In this document: positions 13,301-25,500 of the stretch, piece after piece
Numbering within the stretch: position 1 is the first letter of the stretch
Layout: every line of letters starts with the position of its first letter
Assembly: GCF_018143015.1 (NCBI RefSeq)
Contig: NC_054746.1
Location: 28,485,129-28,549,128 of the forward strand
Origin: Lytechinus variegatus
Taxonomy: Eukaryota > Echinodermata > Echinoidea > Temnopleuroida > Toxopneustidae
Direction: 5' to 3'
DNA length: 64,000 nt
Notes under the pieces: model-generated
Databases searched by the model: none
What the model saw: only the letters and a program-made list of their open reading frames with translations
What the model was told of the DNA's origin: nothing
Position numbers and translations under genes: made by a program

Positions 13301-13775
13301 TCTTCATACTACTAATATATCCCAGATGATACGTGAACAAGCATCGATTATCCCCATACTTTCCTTCCGGTCTGCATACAAAAAGAAAGCAGTTTGTTTC
13401 CTCGCTCCTGTATGCTTCCCCAACAAAAATGGTTGTGTCACAATTTTCTTTCAAACAGCACTGCTCCAAACACACATCGAATGTTCTCACCGATAAGGCA
13501 GCGACAAAGTTTGCACCATTTTGTTTGGAGTCTTTTGTTCTTATAATATAATTTTGGCTGATTTCATAGTCAGCTTCCCTTGTGCAACTTGATGGAGGGG
13601 CATCAAGGAGACCATAGTCTGCGTATCTTGGGCTGCCTTTCTTCCCAACATGACCATTGTCATATGCATCCACGGGCAAGTAACCCGTCACCCGATTGAC
13701 ACACACGCTCACAACAACAACAGCAAACGCGACATAAAATGACAGCTGCATTGTCATGATGGGAGACGATTTCAT
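4326..13775 (-). CDS. LRP11-like MANEC/LDLa single-pass membrane protein (918 aa, 6 exons)
   Basis: Coding exons: 13184-13775, 12197-12376, 10496-11875, 6702-6944, 5208-5365 and 4326-4529. All splice sites are GT-AG. The first four introns are phase 1 and the last is phase 0. The predicted protein has a signal peptide (about residues 7-31), a cysteine-rich MANEC domain (64-158; Cys 64, 102, 106, 107, 112, 129, 134, 145), one LDL receptor class A module (203-237, six Cys and DCDDGTDE), a 460-residue Asp/Glu/Gln-rich linker encoded by one 1380-bp exon with a Tyr-rich patch (GYGYNSDYYSYYYQPYG), two low-complexity exons, a membrane helix (868-888) and a 30-residue tail ending DYLINGMYL. MANEC plus LDLa plus one helix is the plan of vertebrate LRP11, but I see no PKD domain and the linker is far longer. 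HAI-1-type proteins share MANEC and LDLa but carry Kunitz domains, which are absent here. Function is unknown. Further small exons between 6944 and 10496 cannot be excluded. Confidence 0.8.
5448..5774. mobile_element. MITE with 33-bp inverted ends and 3-bp TAA duplication (Harbinger-like)
   Basis: The left end begins GGCCCATATTCTGAAGTCAG. The reverse complement of the right end begins GGCCTGTATTCTGAAGTCAG, and similarity runs about 33 bp. TAA flanks both sides (5445-5447 and 5775-5777), as expected for PIF/Harbinger insertions. It lies in the last part of the LRP11-like gene, between exons 4 and 5. A second copy is at 54999-55310. It has no coding capacity. Confidence 0.7.
7398..8070 (+). mobile_element. 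TTAA-flanked piggyBac-like deletion derivative
   Basis: The ends are AGGTCCTAT and its complement ATAGGACCT, each bordered by TTAA (7394-7397 and 8071-8074), the target site of piggyBac elements. Inside, a 31-codon frame at 7730-7825 (plus) reads MAAASSSAESDSSDFEDSGS and then runs out. An acidic, serine-rich start of this kind is typical of piggyBac transposase N-termini. The rest of a transposase is missing. This reads as an internally deleted copy that kept the start of its source gene. It sits in the intron between exons 3 and 4 of the LRP11-like gene. Confidence 0.65.
9172..9715. mobile_element. Long imperfect-palindrome MITE
   Basis: The left arm (ACCCTGAAATTTG ... AATAGCAGAAAAATATTGG ... 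GGTTTGAGGAAAATC) recurs inverted on the right as CCAATATATTTTTTTCTGC and CTATATTTACACAG up to CAGGGTG. The arms span more than 100 bp with several small gaps. The right edge abuts CCCTTTAA, so a TTAA-type target is possible, but the left duplication is not clear. No open frame is retained. It is intronic in the LRP11-like gene. Confidence 0.6.
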
Positions 13776-16519
13776 ACAAAAATGTACATAGTTTCATTAG
13801 CTTAGATATTATCTTAACTATTTCACACGATAACTCACGATAAAGAAGCTACATTTCTGCTAAATGTCTGTCATTTTCTAGGTCGACAACATCTGTCGGA
13901 CTCTGTCTTTGAATACGTTATACACGAACGTAAACCTAGCTATACCTAAGATGTAGCAAGCCACTCGTCTATCGTAGTACTAGTAGCCGTACACGTCAGT
14001 GTACGGCACTGAACAATGCAGTTTAGGATCACATTCTTCATCATATTTCCAGAACAAAAACAATGTAAGCTAAACGTGATTAAAAGTAACGAGATGCTGC
14101 GAAGAGTGTACTTTCAGGAAGATAAATTAACTAGTTATACCTCCCTATTTACAGGGACCTTGGACAGAAAGTTCCAAATGAAATGAATTGATTTGTTTTC
14201 AGGATGTTTGATCTTTACTTACGTTACAGTAGCACGGTCGTACCGGCGTGTGAGCTATCTTGGAAATCGCTTTTGTTTCTAAACCAATCATGTACCTCAT
14301 GTCCCACGGACCCGGACCATGGAATGGGGGGGGGGGGGGTCACAAGCCTATTATACAGCCCCCTACCCCCCCCCAAAAAAAAAAAAGTAATGAATTTCTC
14401 GTTAAAAATTATGATTGTTATAAGAAAGTGATCAAAATGAAATGCAACAAGAAATTGAAACAGTAACAAGAATACTGCTTAGAGAAACTTCCGAATTGTA
14501 AAGAGAGTGGTGATTAATAATTGGTGAAGGGGTGAAGGGTTATGAATGTTATGAATATTGGAAAAAGAGACCAGTATGTGTACGGAAATTTCAAATTGGC
14601 AGACTCAACTGCTATTAAAGGCAGCTATCTCTTTTGACGTGGTCTACACAGCTAATATCACGGTCCCCAATCCCCCAAATTTCAGCAATATATAATGGAA
14701 AGACAAAACAAAGTTGTCTCGGATGATTATCAAGACACCACTTGCTTTTCTAGTACTAGGCCTACCTGCAAATAATTTCGAAACATAAATGACAGGCCGT
14801 CTGGATATTGTGCAACGAATAATAATCACGATATCAATAAGTCCCTATTTATTTTCTTCCATTTTCATAAAATATCAATTTTCGACAAAGGCACTGATGC
14901 ATACAAAATCATCATAAAAGAGTGTCAAGATTTGTTTGTTATCAGAAAAAGGGTGTAATTCCCTAGTAGCAAAAAGCTTGTGGCGGGATATTGCTGTAAC
15001 ACAAATACAATACCAATACGTGAACTTAGGATGAAATGAAAAAAAACATAAAAGCAAATCCTGTTAAAATAGACAAAACTTTCAACAGGAAGATGATGGT
15101 AAAGAATTTCAAGAAAACGTCATAGAGCATCATTAATCAGTTTTGATTTTTCACCTTATAAATGACCTTTCAAATTGCGGGTATGCTGGACCTCGCGACC
15201 CCCCCCCCCACGTCGGGCTTGCTGCCTAGTTGCCCCCTCAAAAATGATAGGCGGCATTTCGGGGTGGTGGTGGGTTTTCGATTTAAGAATTACACAGGAG
15301 CCTATCGAAAGAGTGTTTTCTCGTCCCCTAGAGATGGACAATAATAATAATAATAATAATCACGAATCGCCGCCTTTTTGCTTCCAGCACAAGTTCCACC
15401 CCTCCCCCTAGCTCAGTATGTGCCCGGGCGCGTGTCTGGGGGGCCGGGGGGCCTTAGGTGCCCGCATTTCCCGTACGGATCCCCCCAAAAAGGGGATCTT
15501 ATTATTTAGAAGAATAATTTTCCTTTGTGTGTTCGATCTTTACTTTCTCCCCCCCCCTCCCCCTTCAAGACGCGGCTTGATGTCCGACCTATAAGAGGAG
15601 CCGACTTGATGTTCGGAGCCTTCATATTTGACGTACGGAAGGACGGGAAGGTGCGCCAATTCGACCTTTGGGGCGCAAATTTGATGCATGACTGGCGGCG
15701 CCAAATTCATGTTTCACAGCATGCGCATGATGGGGGGGGGGGCGCCAAACTCATGTTTGCTCGCTTAGTAAGATGCCCATCCTGTTCATGATTACCAAAA
15801 GTGCGTAGAAAGTCCAAATTTTAGGCCAGAATATAAAAAAAAATCATCTGTTCAAGCTCGCATCAATATCGTTTAGTAAGGTGACGGTCCTGTTCATGGT
15901 TTTCCCAGGTTTTCCTGACTCGGCTTCGGAATGTACAATTTGTTATCATGACCTCTGGTAAGCCCATGCACCTGACCCAAATAAATCTGGCACCTCCTAA
16001 AGAATACTTAAATCTGCAAAATGGATCGATGCCCCTGCCTGTGGGCGTTTCATCAACATTTTCATCTGACAAGCAGTTCAAGTATTTTTATCCGACAACT
16101 TCCATTGACCCCCCCCCCCTCCCCTTCCGGAACCGCCACCGCTGATCCCAGGGGAGCGTTTCATCAATATTTTCATCCGACAAGATGTCAGATCTGACAT
16201 CTTTCCATGATTTTGATTGGCCGAGATGCACTGTTCCTATGGTAACTGTCGGATAAACTGGTACTTGTCGGATAAAATGTCCGACAAGTCCTTTCATGAA
16301 ACGCCCCCCTGGCCCTGCAATCTCGAGTCGGTCATGGTTCCTTGGTTCACGGCGAAGGGAACCTCCCCCTCGCTCGCCAAAATGTTGCCCTCGCTACCAC
16401 CATACCGCTACGTACAGCGTAAACTGGGTATGGTTGTGTACATTGCAGTCAAAAAGACGCCGAAACTTAGGGCACCAGAAATGTCGTGGATGTTTTTATC
16501 AATTTGAAAGGGCATCACG
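13776..16519. other. Divergent intergenic region between LRP11-like gene and AMN
   Basis: This 2.7-kb stretch carries the 5' flanks of two divergent genes. The part next to 13776 should contain the 5' UTR and promoter of the LRP11-like gene, and the part next to 16519 those of AMN. I cannot point to a TATA box or initiator with confidence. It also holds poly-G and poly-C runs (about 14326-14339, 14371-14379, 15200-15208, 15730-15740), an ATA/AAT microsatellite (15341-15360), GC-rich CpG-containing DNA at 15.4-15.75 kb and a MITE cluster at 16.0-16.3 kb. Short open frames here look like accidental read-throughs of these repeats. Confidence 0.6.
16151..16309. mobile_element. MITE with GTTTCAT/ATGAAAC ends, plus a partial copy just upstream
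   Basis: The left end is GGGGAGCGTTTCATCAATAT, followed by CATCCGACAAG. The right end is CTTTCATGAAACGCCCCCC, preceded by GTCCGACAAG. A truncated relative (GGCGTTTCATCAACATTTTC, then CATCTGACAAG) lies at about 16043-16110, and a more diverged full copy at 40429-40590. The shared interior has GATTTTGATTGGCCGAGA (GTCTTGATTGGCCGAGA in the 40.4-kb copy) and CTATGGTA. This copy lies within about 400 bp of the AMN start codon. Confidence 0.65.
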
Positions 16520-19500
16520 ATGAAGATCTTAGTCCTTTTCACCTTGTTATTTGGTATGTAACTTTCTTAGTAGTATTGGCAAGATTAATTTCCTAATTAA
16601 ACATGTTAAATGAAGATTTGATATGGCAGTCCTAATCCCGGGCCTAACGTGACTTCGTCATACCTTTATACCTTTATACCGCATCTACTGGAAAAATACA
16701 GTTGTGTCTGCAGTCAAGTTTCCAGGTCTATCTTGTACTGTACGTTGTCTTCCTAGCTTGGATAAATCGCTATCTGTGCTATTTGTCCTTTGCTGTGCCA
16801 ATGCAGTGACTAGTACTAATCCCATGCATGAGCATAATGCCATGCAGACCAAAACTTGTCTAGTTTTGTTTTGAAGTGATTGACTGTTGATGCTGTGACT
16901 ACTTCAGCAGGCAAAGAATTCCAGTCGCTCACCGCTCTAACACTGAAGGTGTTTTGCCTCACGCTCAACCTACTCCTTTTCAGAAAAAGCTTGTAAGGAT
17001 GACCACGGGTTGCTTGAGTGGAAGCTGATGTGAAGAACAGGTCTCTATTCACATCATCAATGCCGTGGATTATCTTATAGACTTGAATCATGTCACCTCT
17101 TCGTAGTCTGTACTTGATGGAAGGTAATTTCATTGCACGTAGCCTTCTGCCATAGTCCATTTCCTTCAGTCCATGGCGATCAGATTGTGACGACTCAGTC
17201 AAGGTGCAGTGGTATATGTGTGTATGTACGTGGTGGTGGTGCAGTGGAATTGTTTTGTTTTATGATATCGATCTACTTGTATTAACTCATTGGTTTAATG
17301 TGTTGGCACTACATGTTCTATACCCAGTTTTTGTAATTGTATGTCTAAACAAGAATGGAAATTTCAATGAACTTTGCAATCATGATTATTTCATTAATTG
17401 TTTGAACCACTCATTCAATGAACAAGATTTTTAAACTTTGTTTTCAGTTACATCTCCATGTGTGGCAAAATAAGGGTGGTAATTTTGGCTTATTTTCTCT
17501 TTTTCTATGGGACAAATGCTTGATTTTTTAACACTGTCAGTTTCCAGTACAGCAGTTCATCATATAACTTGGCTCTTATGTAAATTTGATTCTATAAATT
17601 ATTTTTTCTTAATTAAAAAATAGAGATTGAAAAAAGAAAATTTTCTTGCCATAATTACTTACCACCAATAGAGGGCATAAACAAAAATATGCCCAAAATT
17701 CAAGTTTTTGAGCGTTCTGGTGAATACAAAAATTATTCCCAAGTTACTAATTAAAAATAAATCGCAACTGTATGGAAATTAGTAATATTGGTCACAAAAG
17801 TGATATTTTAATGATTTTTCAAAGTGTGTGCTATGTACAGCATTGGCATTCCATAGTCCTACCTGTAGATTTCCAACAGGTATCACAGGCCTAATTCATT
17901 CCCCATAGACTCGTGTGTTAAATTGGCACTTTAAAAGATTCATAAAAAATAAGGATGAAATTCGGGGGTCGAATGTTTACTACCAGTGGATAGGATATAT
18001 ATCTGGCAATCCATATCTGACCAGAAAAGGGTCCTTCGACCAGCTCATTTTAAAAAATAAATTGGCGTGTTTGAAGACATCGTCGGGGGAGCAGATTCAT
18101 CACCTCAAACAGCAAAATAGCCCTAATCCTTCCGCCAGTCAAAATATAGACCAAAATTGGTGATATTTCTTCTCAATTTGGGAAAAGGAAGTTCAGTAAT
18201 TACCAAAAATAGAATCAGTGTTAGATGGACAATCATATGCATACACTTTGTCAATCAGCCATATCAAAATAAAAAAAATAGCAATAGGTTGGCTCGAATG
18301 AATATCTATGGCCTGCCACTAGTGATTAGGCCCGTGCAGCCCACAGGCAGGATGGTTGCGGTGAACAAGTGGTTTGAACTTTGATTGAAAGTAATGTGAG
18401 ACAATTAATTTGTAATTTAATACTCTTTTATGTATGTTGAGAAAACCCAGATCTAGCTAACTGATGTTTTTATCTGCTTTATAAAAGGCAAGAGCCGAGA
18501 CTACCCCACCATGCAATAACAAGTTGATTTTTTTTTTGTCAATAAAGAAAAATCAAACTGGCATAATGCTGAAAGTTCCTAGAGTTAACAGGTTGAAATT
18601 CTAATGGACAAGGATGACAACTTAAGCAAGAATGTAAACAAAAGTAAAATAAATATAAAAGCTTGTTATTCAATGATTAAGTTAAATGTCTGAACTTAAA
18701 GGAGGTTCCACAGTCAAAGTGAAATCCATGTCATTTTCACCAGACTTTGCACATAGATACGTACATGTAACTTTAGCACCTGAATATTCCTGATATGAAT
18801 ATGGAAATCTGAACATGGGTCCATGTGCTTGATTTTTTGCTGTAGACTTTCAAAGTTCACCCAAATGGATGGTCTTGAGAATGGTGCATTCAAAAGAATT
18901 TTGGCATTTTTTTTAAAGACCTGAGATGAGTATAAACCTGTATTACTCTGTCAAAATCCATTAAAATTTCATCAAATTTCGCAATATTGTCGATAATTGT
19001 ATCCTTTGCATCCTTGTTAAGAGAATCTATGTTGCTATTTGTTTGCTCTTTTAACTCTAACAGCACTGCCAATTCTTAATAATTCTGTGAAAGATATAAA
19101 AACCCAATCTAAAAATGTGAAATTTCAATATCAAACTTTGAGAAGTACAATAAATGCACTTTATAAAATCCATGTCATTTTTACCAAACTTTGCAAATTT
19201 GTGCAAAAAAAATAGGAGTTCATGTGCTTTTTTATTCACATCCACTTTTTGTTGCTGTAGAGAAGTGTGGATATCAGGCCTCCTCCCTAGTCCCTACCCT
19301 GCAACTCTCTAAACTGTATGAATTATGATGACTGTTTTCTCTTCAGTTCCTGTAAAATGTTCATTCTCTGCCTCTTTGATTGTATTCTAATGGTTGGAAT
19401 TCTGACAACCGTGGTTAAACCTGGGCTAAACTTCGACCATAGATACTATTGTGGAGTGCCAGTTGTAAACTCATTCACCAATTAATTCCTATCGTGCTGC

Positions 19501-22500
19501 AAAAAAGTCAATTAAGAGTTAAAGAGAAATTCCAGTAGTTGCAGTAAACACTGATTTCATGAGAAAGTCTGTAAAACAAGGCTTAATTGTCAGTATATCA
19601 TTGAGGATCTAGATCTGGTACAGTTACATAAACTGAACTTTGTGAAATCTTGAAATCTACGCTGAAAAATGTTCACACTGAAGATCACCAACACAGATAG
19701 GCACACGTGGGACAGTGTATTATTATTGCTGGAATAAAGACCCGACGGAAGTGACCGAATCCGCGCTTATTTTGCTTATTTCTCAGCAATTACACAATTT
19801 CTTCCAGAATCCTTTGGCACATATTTTTTATTCATACAAACAGACACTTGGGTGGTCATTATATTAGATTCTGTAAAAAGTCATTTTGAGATCGTTACCA
19901 AAACTGGAATTTATCTTTAATTGAGTCATGAAATGGAAAGAGTTAGAGTGTAAAATACAAAAAATATGATTTTTAATTAATTAATCTGTACATTCTAATT
20001 TTCACGAATCATATGGAATAAATATTTTGAAGCCAGCATTCCATACATGTAGGAAGGAGGTTTGAAATTGTAGTTCAGACTTTAGACTAGGGTTGGACCA
20101 AGGGTTAATTATCAGAATATCACCATATATGTGTATTAAACTCACATTAAATTTCAGGCCAGGAGTAAGATTTAAGATTTTAGAACCATGCAATTTTTTT
20201 TTGTCTCTCTGCTAGGGGTCTGCCATGGGGATTCCAAAACTTGGCAACAGGATGTTAATTTTGGAAACCCAAACAACTGGGATAAAGGGAGAGTACCTTG
20301 TGCATCGGACTCTATCAAGTTCCGTGAGTCGGTAAGTCACATTCATTTTTCAACTGTAGCATATGACATGCTTTCAATAATCAATTGAAATTTCCTTTGT
20401 ATCCTTATTTGTATCATTTGTTATGATCTTGTATTAGGTAGTTGACAATGATCAGTAACATCCTACATTTTTATATTTTTCATTGCATTCTAAACTCCAA
20501 AGGTGATTAGAAGGAACATGTACATGTTATGCAGGGTGTGCCAATAAATTATACATGGGCTGCTTGAGTAAATCTGCATTTCAGATTTTGGTAATTAGAA
20601 TTTTGTTTGGTTGTGTTTTCATCACTTTCATGCATCATAAGATTCTTTAAACTTAAAACTATATCAAAATGGGTTCATCAAATGAAACTTAAGTACTTTC
20701 AATATGAGACAAAATTTTCCTAAAAATGGTGATGTTGATTTATACCTTACTGAAAGTTTGTTGCTGTTTGATTGGTCAAAACTCAAAAGCCATTCACATG
20801 ACTTATCATAATTTCACGAGAAAAATTAAATTCATCGGAGATCAAAATAGTTTGTGACGTCACTCAGATTAGAATATTTTTCAAAAACTATTTTTTGTCT
20901 GACTGAAAATCATGCAATCACTCAGGCACAGCGCACGGCGGGCTGTGACGGTGCAGATGAGGTTCCGCTGAGCGCATTGCAATCAGCATAGTTAAAAGTA
21001 CAATTAATGTGACTTATAAAGTGCCAAGGTGCATAAAGAGCTAAGAGTTAAATAAAACAGTTTTTAGAAGATTTTTTAAAGTTTCGACAGTTGTACATTT
21101 TTAGCTCATCCGGCCCGAAGGGCAAGATGAGCTTATGCCGTGGCGTGGCGTCCGTCGTCTGTCGTCCATCCACAATTTCAAAATGCTACTGCTTCGCCAT
21201 TACAAGTCTGATTTCAATTCTGTTTGCTTTATATGATAGCACTAGGTGGGGCATTCAAAACTTCTACATAGAATTTTGAAATTCATTAAATATGCTAATT
21301 TATGCGCATTTTCAAAATTCACAAAAAATGCTACTTCTTCTTTATTTGTTGACCGATTTTGATTTTTTTGCTTCCATCAGGTATATCTTCATGAGGTACA
21401 CCAAACTTCTACACAGAATTTGAAATTTTGACCAGAACAATTTTTATGCTAATTTATGCATATTTTTAAAAATTCATATAAAATGCTTCTTCTTCTTTAT
21501 TTGTTGACCGATTTTGGTTTTTGTCTCACCTGCATAGCAGAGTGAGACTATAGGCGCCGCTTTTCCGACGGCGGCGGCGTCAACATCAAATCTTAACCTG
21601 AGGTTAAGTTTTTGAAATGACATCATAACTTAGAAAGTATATGGACCTAGTTCATGAAACTTGGCCATAAGGTTAATCAAGTATTACTGAACATCCTATT
21701 AGAGTTTCATGTCACATGACCAAGGTCAAAGGTCATTTAGGGTCAATGAACTTAGACCATGTTGGAGGAATCAACATCGAAATCTTAACCTGAGGTTAAG
21801 TTTTTGAAATGTCATCATAACTTAGAAAATGTATAGACCTAGTTCATGAAACTTGGACATAAGGTTAATCAATTATCACTGAACATCCTGTGTGAGTTTT
21901 ATGTCACATGACCAAGATCAAAGGTCATTTAGGGTCAATGAACTTAGACCATGTTGGGGGTATCTGTTGAATTCCCATCATAACTTTGAAAGTTTATGGA
22001 TCTGATTCATGAAACATGGACATGATAGTAATCAAGCATTACTGAACATTTTGTGCAAGTTTCAGGTCTCATGATTAAGGTCAAAGGTCATTTAGAGTCA
22101 ATGAACTTTGGCCGATTTGGGGGTATCTGTTGAATTACCATCATAATTTGAAAGTTTATTGGTCTAGTTCGTTAAACTTGGACATTAGAGTAATTAAGTA
22201 TCACTGAACATCCTGTGCGCATTTCGGGTCACATGACCAAGGTCAATGAACTTTGGCCGAATTGGGTGTATCTTTTGAATTACCATCATAACTTTGAAAG
22301 TTTATGGATCTGATTCATGAATCTTGGACATAAGAGTAATCAAGTATCACTGAACATCCTGTGCGAGTTTCAAGTCACATGATCAAGGTCAGAGGTCATG
22401 TAAGGCCAATGAACATTGGCCATGTTGGGTTTTTTTGTTGAATAACCATCATATCTCTGTAAGTTTATTGGTCTAGTTCATAAAAAGTGGACATAAGAGT

Positions 22501-25500
22501 AACCATGTATCACTGAACATCTTGTGCGAGTTAGAGTAGTTTTAAAAGTCAGCACTGCTGCTATATTGAACCGCGTGATGCAGGTGAGACGGCCAGAGGC
22601 ATTCCACTTGTTTTTCTTCCATCTGGTAGAGCTTCATGAGGTTCACCAATCTTGTACGCAGAATTTTGAAATTTTGACTAGAACAATCTTTATGCTAATT
22701 TATTCATATTTTTAAAATTTCACATAAAATGCTTTTTCTTCTTTAATTGTTGACCAATTTTTACTTTTTTTCTTCTTCCATCTTGTAGAACTTTATGAGG
22801 TTCACCAACCTTCGACACAGATTTTTGAAATTTTCAGTAGAAAATTACTTATGCTAATTTATGCGAAATTTATTCAGAAATCACAGAAAATGCCTCTTCT
22901 TCTTTATTTGTTGACAGATTTTGATATTTTTTCTTCCATCCAGTAGAACTTTATGAGGCTCACCAAACTTCTAAACAGAATTTTGAAAATTGTCAGTAGG
23001 AAATTATTTATGCTAATTTATGCAAAATGTATTCATAAATCACAGAAAATTCCTCTTTTTCTTTATTTGTTGACAGATTTTGATTTTTTTTCTTCCATCT
23101 GGTAGAGCTGCATGAGGTTCACCAAACTTTTACACAAAATTTTGAAATTTGTCTGGAAGATTATTTATTCTAATTTATGTAAAATTTATTCATAAATCAC
23201 AAAAAATGTTTTTTCTTCTTCATTTGTTGATCAATTTCAGTTTTGTTTGCTTTATGTAATAGCTCGAAGTGGTGATACAAGATTTAAACATAGAATTTTT
23301 AAACTCATTGAATCTGCTATTCATATATTTTCAAAACTCACAAAAATTGCTTACTTATTTGTTGATTGAGTTTGGTTATTTTTGTTCCATCTGAGAGCTA
23401 CATTAGGTTCACCAAGGTTCAACACAGAGTTAAGAAACTCTGACTAGGTAATAATTAATACTTAATTCATATGAAATTTATTCATAGATCACAAAAAATG
23501 CTTCTATGTCATTTCTTCATTAATTTCAATCCTATATCCTCATTTTATGTCACCAATATAATTCACTAAAGTGTCAACTGGGCTGAAATTTAAATTGTGT
23601 TAAATTGTGTTGCGAGATGCCGGATGAGCTCCACATCATTGATTTGCTAGTTTTATGTCTTCAGGAAGGCTATTCCACAAAGTGGGGCATGATCTTTCCC
23701 CCCAAGTTTTTAAACTTTTGGAATAACAAGGAAGCCAGAAGTGGATGAGCACAAAGACCTGCTTGGTCTGTAGTAATTGATAAATGAAAGACTGTATTGT
23801 GGTGCTGATCCACGAATACTATGAAAGGCAAGCCAAAAAATCTTAAAGATAATCCGATTTTTTATAGGGAGCCAGTGCAGCAAATTCAAGATGGGAGTGA
23901 TATGAGAGCATTTATTTGACAAAGTGATGATGCCAGCAGCTGCATTCTGAAGCTTATATAACTGAGCCTGTGGTAAATTGAACATAAAGTGTCTAATAAC
24001 TACATGCAGCATGTCAATGTGAAATTGCATCTTGCTTGTTTATGAATCTGCATTGAAATTAATGATGGCCATCATTTTAATCTTAGAAATATTTGGATTG
24101 CTTGATTTTAGTTCAGCAAGGTTAGTTTAGTGGACAACTTTCACAACCGGTAAGTGGAAAACTGGAATTAGTAGCGCTTGCAGCCGCCGCGCGTTCCATT
24201 GCACCCCGATTGATGAGCGCCGGCAGGTAGCAGCCATGCACAGCCTGTGAACCGGCTTAGCAGCCACCCGCAGCCTGTGAACCGGCTAGCTTAGATGAAT
24301 AGCCAAGTTTGAATAAATTAGAGCTGTAATTATTGTTCATGTGTAGAACATAAATTTATCTTTGATGTTTTCATATCCAGGTCAACATAGTATACATGCA
24401 GACCAACTCTACATTGAAACAGATACTTCTTCCACTCAATGGAGCACTTGTCCTGGACAAAAATGTAAAACTTGCTTTCACTGACGACCCCAGCGTCCAG
24501 CCAGAATGCACAGGGGAAGGTAGGAGGATACTGTCACTGTTATCACTAATATTACATTGCATGGTTATATCAAGGGAAAGTCAATAATAATTGTAGAATT
24601 CAATATTATATCAAAGCTTTGCCTTTTTGCTCATTTCCTGAAGAAATGAGCTTTGTTTGTCACTGTTTGGAATCATAAATAATTAGCAAAGATTCTAATT
24701 CTCTGCTTTTGAAGTGTTTGCACTTTTATATAGACATCTGTTTAGTGGTTATTTTTCTGTGGCTTTAAGTACACTCTCCAAGGGCATAAATCTAGAATGT
24801 TATGATAGAGAATGCATTCGAATCTCTGACAGATGTGGAAGTATGTGCCATTTTCTTTTCCCTTATTGGACCAAAATTATCTGAAACTTCCCCCCCCCCA
24901 AAAAAAAATATAATATTGGAAACAAGAAACAATATTTATTATAAAAAATATAAAAGACTTGGGTACTGTAATGCCTTTTTAGGTGGGGGGGGGGGCTGGG
25001 CTGGAAATGCATTCACTTTATCTCATCACTGAATGTTGCAATCATAAATATACACAATATACATGTATCATTCTCTCTTTATTTTCTTACAAAGAGCAAA
25101 CATTTATCGCTGACACACCCGAGAGTTGGTATAACCCAGTGAACTGGATTGGAGCTAATGGTCCAGTTGCAGTGGATACAGAGAGCATACCATGTCAGTT
25201 TGATCAGGTCATCTTCCCAACTGAGAAACTATTCTCCGTCGAAGTAGACCTCAGTACCACTGTAGGCACAGTCAACCTTGCTGGGGAGGTTAGTGTCAAG
25301 ATTTGAATTTTCAGTACAATGATATCTTAACAGTGTGGGTTTTTTTTCTTTAAAATATCTTCCAGTTTTGCATAAGTTGACCATCCAGATCTAAAACTTA
25401 AAAATCACAATTTAAAGGTCAAAGCGATTATGGAACATGCTATTGTTAAATCCAGTTGATTGAATTTATGTATGTATTCTCTAGAGATTTGGTTCCTACA

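Noticed and set aside
14224-14469. 81-codon minus-strand frame near 14.3 kb
   Set aside because: It includes poly-Gly/Pro and poly-Phe runs encoded by mononucleotide tracts.
15525-15791. 88-codon frame in GC-rich DNA upstream of AMN
   Set aside because: It crosses poly-C and poly-G runs, has no homology that I recognise, and frames on the other strand are equally long.
18680-19250. A possible inverted-repeat element with repeated ATCCATGTCATTTT blocks
   Set aside because: The block occurs twice in the same direction (about 18727 and 19170), but I could not find ends or target duplications, so no element was called.
21600-22560. Regular repeats suggesting a CRISPR-like array
   Set aside because: Units are 146-192 bp, diverged, without short identical repeats and unique spacers, and lie in an animal intron. 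They are internal repeats of a transposon-like element.
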